In this document: in pieces, positions 46,701 to 58,900 of the stretch | Layout of the letters: every line of letters begins with the position of its first letter | Numbering within the stretch: the stretch's first letter is position 1 | NCBI GenBank assembly: GCA_916613615.1 | Contig: OU744725.1 | Span: 11,080,708-11,144,707 of the forward strand | DNA from: Steromphala cineraria | Taxonomy: Eukaryota; Mollusca; Gastropoda; Trochida; Trochidae | DNA length: 64,000 nt | Direction: 5' to 3' | Program-made: the position numbers and the translations under genes | Notes under the pieces: generated by a model | Database searches by the model: none | Told to the model about the DNA's origin: nothing | The model's input: only the letters and a program-made list of their open reading frames with translations

Positions 46701-49700
46701 TGACATTTAACAAATGAAAAAAGTATGTATACAGTAGTGTGCAAAAATAAGTGATAGAAAAAGGCGTTTGCCACGAGTTGGTCACGCGTTCGCCAAGAGA
46801 GAGCTACATGTAGGCAACGGATCGTAACGCGTCAACCACTCATGGCTGGATAATCGAGATTGCATAAAGTTAAAAAAAAAAGCATTCATAAATCATGTTT
46901 TCTTAGTTTATGTCAAATGGAAAAAGTGAATAATATGTTGACAATATTTGAAAATGATAAAACACATTTTTCTATTTAAATACACAATAATCAAGAACGA
47001 CATCTTCTACATTGTAGCAACTAATTTCCCATTCGATTCTATTCAAAAGACAATTTTAAGTGGAAATGCTAGCAAGAAGTGGTTTATAGGAAAGACCTTC
47101 ATGATTCAAATATTCTTCATGAAGCATAGCCCCTGTATGAAACATTTAATGTTCCTCGCTTCCATTTATTTTGATTTGCATTTTTTGCGCATTATTCTCT
47201 GTACAAGTTATTCATGTCATGTGAAGAGTGAATGCTTTAAGCTTTTAGAATTTAAGGAAACTGATAAAAAATGTAACACTCTAGACATTACATATTCACT
47301 GTTTGGAATACAACCATGGTTGATCTACTTTTCGAGAACATATAAACTATATAAAAAAAATGTTTTTGCTGTTAGCTAATGTTTACTTTCATACATAGTC
47401 AGGGAAACTAGAATTTTGCATTATTGTCAGATTTCCTACAGGGCGAGGAAATTATATCAAGTTAACTACAAAAAATAAATGTAACTAAGCTGTGTAGTTA
47501 ACATCTTGTGTCTCAGTTTCATTGGAAGATGAAGCTAATTAACTTTCTGTAGTTGTAAACCAAGCAGCCCAAGTTTTTCTTCATGTCGTTAGAATCTTTT
47601 CAAAACGATTTAATGTTATTCATCTATTATCTGCCATTACCTACATGTTTCAATAGTAGACGAATATATTACTGAATTTATTCACCGAATTAAACGTCAC
47701 TTTTTGATTCTCTTGTAATTTTGTTTTATATCATTTATAATGCACACTTGTATAGCATCACATCTACGTTGGTCAGAGGCACAATAACCTTAAATGCAAA
47801 AATGAAAATATTCCTTGTCACTTTATCTTTGAAAAATTGGCCTCTTATTCACAAATCCTTGCTTCTGTCGAAATTATCTTGTCTTACACGTTACTTTACT
47901 ACATGTAACCGGTATCATAACTGAGAGTAATTTGTATAGGTCTGTGAAAAGCACAGCAACTCATAGATATGGATCAAGAAACAGACATTCTTTCCATACA
48001 AATGCTTCTATAAGAGAACCAATCTGGCTACATACAGCATCAGAGAGAGCCATGTGCTTACTGCCTCCAGTAGATTATTCTTCATCAAGCTCTCATTGAC
48101 ATGCTGCAGACTCCAATCATGCTTTATGGTGCCAGGATTAACGTTTGACCAGAGATTGTCTCACTGAATGCATTCAACGAAATATACAAATTTCTCCAGC
48201 AACTACAGGACAGTATGTACATGTAGCAGTAGCAGTAGTAGTTACATGTTAATACTATTTTAAGTAAAATAAGCAGTAGCAATAGTAGTATTTGTAGAAG
48301 TGATAGAAGCAGTATCAGCAGCAGGATTAGTCAAAGTATTTCTGCATAGAGAGTGGTCAATAAAATGGGGATTAATGAGGATTAATACTTCGTCATGTCT
48401 CATGTTATGAATCATTTAACATGTACACACAACCATACTTTAACATGATGAACATATCATAACATTATAAAAGTACATGTTTTCAATTTAGCTGGATTTT
48501 GTTGATTTTGTGAGTGACATATAAATATATATCTTTGGGAATGTTTTTAATTTCAATTCCATTAAATTAATTTCAATATACACCATAAATGTTTTTATTT
48601 AAATTTGTTCACATAATTTCTTGCGTTTGATAATAAATGCTTGCTAAAGTGCATTTATTTTCTCTAAGGGATAAAGGAAGGTCCATGTGCTTAGTTTCCC
48701 AAGCAGATTATTGAAGCTCTAATCGAAATGCTGCAGACTCTTCATCCTGTTTTATGGTGTCTCGAATAACGTTTGGCCTGGGGTACATTGTTTATGCATT
48801 GTTGTTTACTTTCTGAAAATAGTTTAGGCTTGAAACAATTCGTTTGAGCACAGATTTTGTTATTGTTAGAATATACCCTAAAACGCTTATATTTAGTAAT
48901 AAGAACAACATCAAAATGAAGTAAACGATAACAGTATGTATCTTTTTATTGTGGTTTATTGACTCATTTGAAATATTCAAATTTGCAAAACACAACTCCC
49001 TTTGATGATGGAATTGTTGCGTAGTAGAGTCTAATGTGTACAGGCCAATGGTTTATGATGGAAAGCTGGATAACTGATAGAATTGTATCAGGAAACAAGA
49101 ATTGTTCATACAAATGTTTCTATATACCCATCAATCTGTGTACATACAGCATCAGAGAGAGCCATGTGCTTACTGCCTCCAGTAGATTATTCCTCATCAA
49201 GCTCTCATTGACATGCTTCAGACTCTATATCCTGCTTTATGGTGCCTGGATTAATGGTGGACAAACAGTACTAACTCCTTGCGTGTAAAGGGTAAGAGAT
49301 TGAAGTATTGCTGATACCCTATGCTTTTACACTGATCACAAACTGACTTTTTCTTCTGGTTTGGGATGTAATGATTGATATTTTGGAATCATGATAACCA
49401 ACTCGTGAAATTTATGTTAAATGTACATTCTAAAAATTGAAGTCAATGATGCATATTTTATTTGATATCAAAAACAATATTTGATTTGTTACATCTTTCA
49501 TATTTTTTCCCCACAAAACATATTCCAGTCACACAGATTTTCTACCTCTGACAATGGTACATGTGCAGCATATAAGACAAACAAGGAACATGCATTTTAA
49601 TCAATTGTTATTGTTGAGAATGATGTTATATTTTTCGTCTGTTGTGTATAAAAAATACATAAGTGTATTCAGGCGAGATAATTTTATCTGTAATATCTGT

Positions 49701-51632
49701 TTTCGTTGATTTTCACTTCTTCCTCTATCGTCCAAAATAAAGGATCTTCTTAAAGCCTGTTTGATGTTTTTCTACATTGAAATTCATGTTAGTGTGTCTG
49801 ATACAACTCGTTTTTTCAAATACCTATCAATTATACAAATTGCTAAATATATATTTATATATATATGTTATATGAAAAAATACTTTTATATGACAATATA
49901 TTAATGCTGTCATGTTTCAAATGCACCTACTGTCACCAGAAACGCGCTAGTTAATTGTGTTGTGTTTGTACTCTCGTTTTGTGATCTTCATTATCTATCA
50001 TTTACTAGCAAATATTACATTTTACTAATCAAAGAGAACTGATCCTATCATAATGTCGCTAGGCAATAATCATTAAAACTCCACATTGTCCATAACACTA
50101 CAAGTAACTCGACTAGTCACCATTTTTGTACAAATGGGCGAGCAGACTAAACTGAATATGATAGGTGCCTACCAAAGCTTTAAGGGAACTCATATCAGTA
50201 AAGTTACCCCATTAAGTTTGTTATTTCCGATGTATCAACTATGAATAATGAACAATTTAACAATATCTAAAGTATTTTCACACCAAGAAAACACCGAACG
50301 TGAAAAACTCTGAGAAACGTTTTCTTGTCCAAATAGATTTTTTTTGCAATTTTCCACCAAGACAAAATAAACGACTGGCCGATGTCAATATGTAAGGATT
50401 TTGGGACTGGATGCAATATGAATAATACTAGCTGAATTTTCAGTCAAACATTCAAATAACTCATCGCTTTAATGATATTTATTTAAACAGCTTATTGCGA
50501 TGTTCAATATTTACGTGTACTTTATTTGAGCGAGGCCTTGAAAACTGAATAAAATCTTTCTGTTTGTCTTTCTACCTTAGTAGATGTAACACTCGACATT
50601 CTAAATAAACTCATTAAAATGAAAATATCCTTATTTGTAAATTGTGAAGGACGCATAACAAAGACAAACACACTCTGATCCAAAATGTTGGACAGAATTA
50701 CATTTGATGTTGAGGACACTACAAATATCTACAATAACGAGGACATTCCACGTTCATATAATGTCCCCTATTCACATTAGAAATTAGATTAATTCAATAA
50801 TTGCAAATGTCAAGATGTCACGCTGTCCAATTCTTGCACGTTTACGTTCTTCTGGACTTGAAGAGATTTTTTATACTTCCTTATTGATTCGATTTGCACA
50901 TTCCTAAGTTATCGTTTTATCATTAAAGCACTATCATGTATATTTCATTATATCATAAAAATACATATAATATTATTTTCTATTGTATTTTTAACGTTAC
51001 ACTGTACGTACAACCTGAACTTCAACTGCAAATAATCATTGAAAAACTGTGAAAACCAGAATTTGTGCTTCGTTTGCAGGACATTTACATTTTTCCTCAA
51101 AATCAGTTAGATTTCAATATGAAAAACCAATTTGGTATATCGTTATAAAAAAGTATATCTACATGTATCATCCTCCAGTCATATGAAAATGTAAGTTTCT
51201 GTATGGAATCGTGTTATTGTGCTTTTATATGCAGATATTCTCTGCATGGTACATTTATAGCAGAGTTAGAAATCTGCTAGTTCGGAATAATTTGTTCTTG
51301 CTTTTAGGAGATCTCCTTGACCTTTTCGTTGAAGAATTGCAGTAATTATACAATGAATGCACAAATCACTGATAAATCCCCAATTTTCCTCGGAACAAGT
51401 TGCTATCAGACCAAATCACATACAGCAGGGGAGTATCATTGATTAAAGCATTAGTATACATAACCGTCGATCTAACAAACTTCAAAACTTTCTCAAGAAC
51501 AGAAACGTTGATTTCTTCTCAATCATTATGATCATGCTGTATAAGACTTGTATCCGTGTAACTTGCACATACCCTGATACCTATTTCATCGAATGACTTG
51601 TTCCTCTTACAGCTGTTATGTCATGGCCATAT
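43784..51632. other. Unit 3 head module: no gene
   Basis: Aligns throughout with the other units. 44017-44712 is shared with unit 4 (56136-56790) and lacking in unit 1, probably a deletion there. About 155 bp present in units 1 and 4 are missing near 45430. The 143-codon frame 46948-47379 is the longest shared frame, but it is not intact in units 1 and 4. Intra-unit repeats lie at about 47990, 48670 and 49105, and the trinucleotide tract at 48228-48330. Confidence 0.6.
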
Positions 51633-52059
51633 CACTGCGTATAACTGTACACCGGAACTAGCGAGGTGTACGGTGGAGAAATGTTGCTAGCGAGGAGCGT
51701 GATTGCAAACCGGTTCACTTAAAAAGCAATCATTGCCGTTTCATCAACTTTTTCTATGTTATTATCATGTCAATAGCTTTCCGAGAAATAAATATTTAAT
51801 TTCTTATCCTGTTCATAGTCAGAGATAGCAAATATGTTACTAACAACAGCATTACTCACAACTGTCATTGTTACTGTCCCTTGGATACAGAATAACAAGC
51901 ACATACATTTTACTAAGTATGTGTGCTAAAATGACCACATGATGTTGATTATTTGAAATTTATGAAGTAAAGTATTACCTAACTTCGATTTCGACTCCTC
52001 GCTAGCAACATTTCTCCGCCGTACACCTCGCTAGTTCCGGTGTACGGTTATACACAGTG
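51633..52059. mobile_element. 427-bp element with about 64-bp terminal inverted repeats
   Basis: Private to unit 3; units 1 and 2 run across this place. Both ends read CACTG(C/T)GTATAAC inward, continuing through ACCGGAACTAGCGAGGTGTA and GAGAAATGTTGCTAGCGAGG, with only three or four mismatches. Within each arm GTACACC and GGTGTAC form a smaller nested hairpin. Termini CACTG/CAGTG resemble some CMC-type (CACTA/Chapaev) elements. I could not find a matching target duplication ('at' on the left, 'ct' on the right), so the family is open. No coding frame in the 300-bp centre. Confidence 0.88.
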
Positions 52060-52082
52060 CTTGTACTTTTTAAGCCAATGTA

Positions 52083-52460
52083 ATGTTGAACGAGGACCCT
52101 AAAGCAAAATATCTCGATCAAAGCCTTAGTTCCATCCCAGTCCTGTTGGCCATGCTTGAGGAAAGTATTCTCTATGGAAGCCGTAGTTACATCCCGGTAC
52201 TATTGCTATTGCTTGAAGAAACAATTCTCTATCAAGGCCCTATCAAAGCCGTAGTTCCATTCTGGTACTACTGGCCATTGTATTGTTAAAGGAAAGAATT
52301 CTCTATCAAAGCCGTTCTGGTACTACTGGCCATTGTATTGTTAAAGGAAACTATTCTCTATCGAAGATGTAGTTCCATTCTGGTACCACTGCTTTCTTTG
52401 GGATATAACTCTCTATCGAAGCCGTAGTTCCATTCTGGTACTAGTGCTATTGTTTGAGGA
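52083..52460. repeat. Degenerate minisatellite, unit 3
   Basis: Five to seven irregular copies of the same motif ('ctatcgaagccgtagttcc', 'ggtactactggccattg'), with partial repeats and mixed spacing. It is less homogeneous than the arrays in units 1 and 2. Not coding. Confidence 0.85.
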
Positions 52461-53810
52461 AACTCATTTCTCAACTCAAATGCAGAATGTGTTGTAATGT
52501 ATTTCTAAAGTTTCTCCAATATCGTTCTCAATATATTTATGTGATTTATGTCATAATTGTAAAGGACTTACTTATAAAGAGTGCTGTATTGTTAGTGAAC
52601 AATATATGTGCACCTTGAGAGCTTCGTTTTTCTAGCTCTACCGTGAGATACAAGGTGCTCTATTGGTGAGAAGTGTATTCAAACCTAAGTTAACAATGGA
52701 AACTTTAACGTAAACCAAACGATTCTTCTCTGGGGTAAACCTTCTCATTACCGAGTCATAGAGCGATGATAGAAACTAAAGAAACAAAGAGGCAACGCGG
52801 ATAATGACAAATATATATTGATACTTTATTTGTCTACAAAATTGTTCGTGAAGTCAACATTCAACACGCTCTATTTACAAAAGACATACTGCATCCATAT
52901 TTCACTATATTATGCAACCTTCGTGAAAGATACAATATGTTTTGTAAAGTAGAAGCCTACCTTGCGATTATGGTACAAAAAAGTCATGGTATAAATCGGT
53001 GGACATACAAACATACAGACTGGTTGACAATGATTACAAAAACACAGAACAATCTCCCTGTGACTCGATATGGGCAGCTGTATCAAAATATAAAATAACT
53101 CTTCTTCAGAACATGCTCATTATATTCAAATGAGGTAAGGGAATCCGTTTTGATATCTGACATTTCTTCTCTACCTTCTAATTATATCATGCTGTGTATT
53201 TATCAGAAAACATGGTTTGTAAACAGATCGATCAAAAGTAACTCTAATTGTCACATAATAAGAAGTAAGGTCTTATGGAAGTACCGACTTGGACCGTAAC
53301 TGATCATTATGTTTATCGATGATGGATCGTTTTCACGTAGAATCTTTAATATGAAATATAACGCTAATGGCTGTTATTGATAAAAACAACAACTTTACTG
53401 AGTGCACATGTCGACATTTTATAGGAACGTTTCACAGGCAAAACGGAAAAGTCTTTGATTAAAAATTTTCACGAAAAACTTAAAAGGGTATCTTAAACCA
53501 AATGGAGGAAGAGCTAGCGTCTTCTTTGTTTACCTTTTGTGGTGATCAACAATACCGCTTTTGTTTTCGTTGAATACTTTAACTAAATAATTATGCTAGC
53601 TAGTAAATCAACTAGGTCAGAAAAAGGCGAATACACCCAAAATATTAATTGTTAAATATGTATAAATCTCACAAACAAGCAGGTCTTTTCGTGATTTACC
53701 AAGGACTTATAGTGTCAAAATGTCTCAACCATTTATACATAATTATATATATGCCAATAGCCAAAATTATAACCATTAATGATAAATCAAGTGCATACAT
53801 GTTTCTGTGT
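52461..53810. other. Post-array and unit 2/3-specific blocks, unit 3: no gene
   Basis: Matches 33780-35140 in unit 2 closely and ends at the deletion junction at about 53810. Frame 53649-53843 crosses the junction and is a chance product. Confidence 0.6.
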
Positions 53811-54008
53811 CCACTTATACGAAAGTGCATAGCAGAAATTTGATTTAATTATTGGACCTCAATTTGAGAGTCAGATACTCTACTAAGAAAACAAACATAA
53901 TATATTGCAGTAGACACAGTCAGTAGGAATGGCACACTCTTCTTGTTATCGCTATCCTTTTGTATTACTTCTTTGAGAGGCATTTAGAAGTTAAAATGAC
54001 AATAATGA

Positions 54009-54158
54009 AGAGGAATATATGGACGACAACTTCGCTATTCATGGTATGCAGCGTTTCGACACAGGTTCTTGTGAATCTGCTTGAGAACGACACACCAACC
54101 TGTGTCGAAACGTCGCATACAAACATAAAGAAGTAGTCATCCATATATATTCCGTTTC
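54009..54158. repeat. Rep-B hairpin, copy 4
   Basis: Arms 'gaggaatatatggacgac' through 'gtttcgacacaggtt' and 'aacctgtgtcgaaacgtcgc' through 'catccatatatattcc'. Confidence 0.83.
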
Positions 54159-54160
54159 AG

Positions 54161-54278
54161 TATTATCATGTTGTATTATTTATGAAAAAAAGGAATCTAC
54201 TATCTATGTTGATTATTTTTTCAATTCTGTTATATCTAATATTCCTGAACAAGATGAACATAAAAAATCCTTAAACAA
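54161..54278 (+). other. 118-bp open block, Rep-B copy 4
   Basis: The most diverged of the four copies, still 118 bp and open in the same frame. Several residue changes (H to Y, D to Y, I to F, Y to S) and one silent change. Not recognised. Confidence 0.28.
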
Positions 54279-54835
54279 GTAACATATTAAATACGCTCTT
54301 CTGTCTGGCTCTGCGCTCAAAATAGCAATATACTCATTATGGTTTCTCCTCCTTGTGTGTAGTTTGACAAATTATGTTATCTCCAGGATATTTACAGATC
54401 CTAGATACTTATAAGTTATCTGATGATCTTGGTGTCTGGTGTTTTTCCCTCTGATAATGTTTATTACCAGACTACATTTCTCATCTTATTTGTTGTGATG
54501 TGTCATTAACTAGTAAGAGAAGGGAAGGTTTTCAAAAAGCATGACAGTCGTTATAAGCTTTCTTCCTTTTCATCAACAGTCAAAGGTTTTATCTTATTTC
54601 ACCTACTTGAACCAACAACTTATGTCACAGTCAAAGTACACATGTATGCATATCGGGTCTATCTGAGAAATGTCACAATAAATACTCCTCATTTATCCAT
54701 TATCATTTATTTCAATTTACAAATATTTTTAGTTTTATGTAAAAACTATATGACTGTTTTGACAGAATATTCACCTTTCTGTTACGTGCCTTAATACCAT
54801 ATGTGGTAATTAGGTAAATTAGACAACACCACATT

Positions 54836-55900
54836 TTCGTAACACATAATGGAGACTTTATATGTTATGTTTTTATCTTTCAACACTGTCGCTTCTACTC
54901 GATCAACTTACAAAATGAGACTACCTGATTTTTTAAAGTGGATATGGTGAAAGGAACATGTGGCAGTTAATAGAATGTGCACAGCACCCAAACTGAGTAT
55001 GCTATTGTCATAAAACAATTGAATGTTCCAGCTTTAAACAAGCCTTTATCCATTCGCATAAGAATCTATTATCTGAAATCCTTTAACTTGAAGTGATACA
55101 TAATTTTAATGAACTTGAAACTTTGTGTACAACTCCCCTTCTCGCTCTGAAATATTAGCTACAGTTTCTGTAGTAAAAGCTATTCAATAATTCAAGCATT
55201 GACTCATTGGCATGTCAAGGCTTTGAAGTCGAGGTTTTAATCTTGTTTATCGTGCACCTCAGAATATTTTAGTTGGAAAGTTCTTTAAAAGACGATGTTT
55301 AATCAATTCTAAAAAAATAATTATAAGACATTTGTTAAACGATTGCTAAAAGGTGAAAGGTTTCTATCTATAGTTAATTTCCACCACATAAGTAACAAAT
55401 CTTACATAATACGATTTGAATCAAAAGCGACTACGACAAAGTGTATTCAATAATTACTATAATTATGAAAGGAGAAAGCAATTGGGGAGATTTGATTAGC
55501 GTAAAGCCAAAGGACATTATTAGAACCTGTGAAGTCAAGATTACTGAAGTATCAATGAAATTATTTTGGCCCTAATGTTTCGATAGTCAGGTTAGAGGAC
55601 ATGACTACGATACGACACTGTTTTATCATCCACAGGGGTTTAGCTGTAGGGTACACAATTTACGCTACAACCATATGCATTAAGATGCATTTATGCATAA
55701 CAATATTAATTAATGTTTCCGTTTTTACATGCATGCAAAAGGGATGCGATGCAGAATTTTCCATTTTGACCTTGTTATTGAACATGAATAAAAATGGAAT
55801 ATATATAAACTTTATATCGTTTTAGTAACGTGGAAAATATTTTTGAAGGTCTTCAAACCTTAAAAGTTTGTGTGTTCATGATTACTAGGCTACAGGTAGT
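54836..55900. other. Unit 3 tail module: no gene
   Basis: Matches the other tails with a deletion of roughly 200 bp near its start. Leads into unit 4 at 55901. Confidence 0.65.
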
Positions 55901-58900
55901 TCCATGTTTTCCTTTTCAACATCTGGATACAAGGCTTGATGCGTGGGTTTAAGTCTGACGAGGGCGGAAACCTGAACATGTTACTTTTTCTAGGCTTAAT
56001 TCTCTTATCCTTATTTCATATAAGCGTCCCTAGCTTACATGCAACGACAATTATGTATGAGTATTACATGAATGATTGTCAGCTGGATTAATCCTCCTGG
56101 AAACATGAACACAAAGTTATTGTTTTACTGACAATTAATCAAGTTATTCCATCAGGTGAATGAAACGATTTTATTGTCAGATCTTTGTGTCGCTGCTCTT
56201 GTCCAACAGAATAAACAGTTCTGAAAGAACACATCAGCTAACAATACACTAACATTCAAAAGAAAGTATATTGTTATTTCTTATTGTATTTTTTTTGCAA
56301 GAATGCATACCTCAAACATTGTCACTTTGATAAAATCTCGATACTTTGAAAGTACAGTTGTTCGATTTCAATCTATTGATTAAATGAAATTCCAGACTTG
56401 GTTGTTCTTTGACAAATGTATGTGTTACTTTTTAAATATGATAGACACAGCGGTTATATAAATCAAGTATAAATTAAATGTTTAACTTTGGCATTTCAAA
56501 GGTGTGTAAAATCATTTCCTTTGCCAATGAGTTAAGTTAAGTGATTTATTAGCTGTCTCTTACTGTTAATGTTAACTACTTAACAGCTTTCAGAGAATAT
56601 GATTTTGTATCCGATGGATGGATGGACCCTTGAATTGCAAGAAATATTTTATCTTTAAACAGTTTTTCATTCCTATTAACTTGAAAGATACATATTTACA
56701 TGGTCAAGATGGTCCAAATGGTAGATATTACTCTTTATTAGTATATCAGTGTCTCTGTTGAAGTATTAACTGCAAATTTTTAATGTACCCTTAAGTTTGC
56801 ATAAATGCAAGGAATAAAATTGAATATTGAATCTTATTATATGAGAAACTATCTTCCTTTACATGAGTCATAGCTAGAGAAACATCTGAACTTTATCAAC
56901 TACGTTTTCATCAACTTCGAGAAATTAGCTAGCTTTCTCAAATGATGATTTTTCTTTCTAATAAGTCATTTCTAAATGTCATATGAGTTTTAAAATAAAG
57001 AATAATTGATAACTCTGTTGAACTGTTTTAGTTTTGGTCATTCTATGTTTATTATCTGAAACATCCTCAGGAAATAAAATATTAGAAATGCTAAACGACT
57101 TTTTCTTTACATTTGAATTTATGTGAACTTACTATAATCCTCGTCGAACTGGAGTTCTAAGTATTTTATAGTAAGAAAATAATCAAAAGTTTCTTTCAAA
57201 ATTAAGATGATTGATAAGAAAGTTTGTGATTTTAATTAATACCATACTGTGAACCTTGCAATATTGAATCTCATTTCAATAATTATACCATATTGTTAAT
57301 CTTGCCATATTGAATCTTATTTGAATGAATACCATATTGTTAACCTTGCAATATTGTACGTTGTTTAATGTTTCAAATGAGAGTTGAAAAACAGGATGAG
57401 AAATATATCTTGTCCTAAGCAGTAAGGATTAATATTTTTTACCAATTTGAAATATTTGTGCAACCAAAATCTAAGTAAATTGGTGACAAATTAAACTTCA
57501 TTGTCAATAACAAATACACATGCAAATGTGTTTAAACAGAAAGACGAAGACGTTATCTTTATAACAGAAACCGGGACACAGAGACCAACAAGTAATTTCA
57601 ATTACCATCTGTAACTGAACTAAAAGGGTCTTTGCTCACCACGTGTCAAATAAAAGCCCGACATTGTATTGAAATGCTCTTGGAAAGTCTCTGAAAAGGT
57701 TTGATAAAGCATTTGTTTAAAATAACATCAGCCAGTGTATCATTTCACAACTTCAACTAACAGTAACATGAAGAATACAAGAAAGGCTTTAAACGATAGC
57801 TATGGTGATTTGATGCGCAACAATTAACATAAAACATCTATGTTTTTTTCTAATTCAATGAGAAATTTAACTTATTTCATCATTACTTTTTGCTCAGTTT
57901 AAATGCTTTAACATCAACAAATAAAAGACTATGTTATAAAAAGAACAGCAGCTTGTCGTTGGCAGAGATTTATCTGACCTTTATTAAAATGTGTTCATCA
58001 ACTTCAAGCATATCCGTTTTAATTCTCAAATTCCGATCTAACATAAAAAGTTTTTCCTAAATGCCAAATTAAAAAAAGGAATGTATGTCGACATGTTTTT
58101 CGAAAGTTGAAGTCTTTAAATAAACAAGATTGTGGTAAGGAGATTTGTTTGGATTAGAAAACATTTTCTAATTTGCATTTCCCCATGGTCCTAGATTAAC
58201 CCCACACGGATAGAGAAATATCAACAAAGATTTTGAAAATGCATATTATGGATATCAACGCAAACCTGCCGTTTTAAAGAGAAGAAATCAAAGCTTAATT
58301 AAATTAGTTGATATCCTTGCATGTGTTATCATAGAAAAAGTACTCTGTGTCATTTTGATTTATCGTATTTCGTTAAGTTATTACTAGAGATTGTGGCAAT
58401 CTACTGTGAAGTCTACTATGGTGGCTCACGTAATCCAATGATAAGATAATCTTTTTTAAATAGATATTCATTGTAAATGAGTTGCCTTTCAAAGTGATCG
58501 AACACACTTGCGATAGGTCCTTACTAAAAGTTATCTATAAGAAATGGTTTTCTTTACATAAGATCATATTTATACGTTTATACGACATTTCATTCGAATT
58601 ACTCAAGGATAGACTTTTGACATTTTCATCAGACAATAAAATCAAATTCCACCTGTATATGATTTTCTTTTTTTTGCATGGTTTTTATGTTATTTGAGTA
58701 AATTACAACTTTTATATGTCGAACTTATGATTTCTCCTACAGTTTATCAAAATAAACGCTACAGAGACTCCTTTGATGCTTGATATCATTCGGTTTATAA
58801 TTTGGCACGTAACAAAACAAATGCACCTTTGCAAATGTACAGTCAAACGTTACTCATTTTCATAGTATTGCTGAAATTTATCTTGAAACAGATATACAAA

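Larger units (their letters stand above)
53811..54835. repeat. Rep-B module, unit 3 copy (5' truncated)
   Basis: Begins inside Rep-B at 'cacttatacgaaagtgcata', so the first 650 bases of the module are missing with the middle module. It includes a hairpin (54009-54158), the 118-bp block (54161-54278) and the 75-base tract at about 54745-54830 shared only with the extra copy in unit 1. Confidence 0.83.
43784..55900. repeat. Macrosatellite unit 3 (about 12.1 kb, internally deleted)
   Basis: This is the third direct unit. Head module, degenerate minisatellite (52083-52460), post-array block, the block shared with unit 2 (about 52900-53810), Rep-B (53811-54835) and tail (54836-55900) are present. 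The whole middle module, about 6.4 kb in unit 2 coordinates, is missing. The junction is at about 53810, where sequence matching unit 2 position about 35140 runs directly into sequence matching unit 1 position about 21712. A private 427-bp inverted-repeat element lies at 51633-52059. No gene was found. Confidence 0.92.

Noticed and set aside
46948..47379. 143-codon frame with a unit 2 counterpart (25576-25911)
   Set aside because: The homologous sequence in units 1 and 4 is frameshifted. There is no recognisable domain, and it looks like neutral AT-rich sequence.
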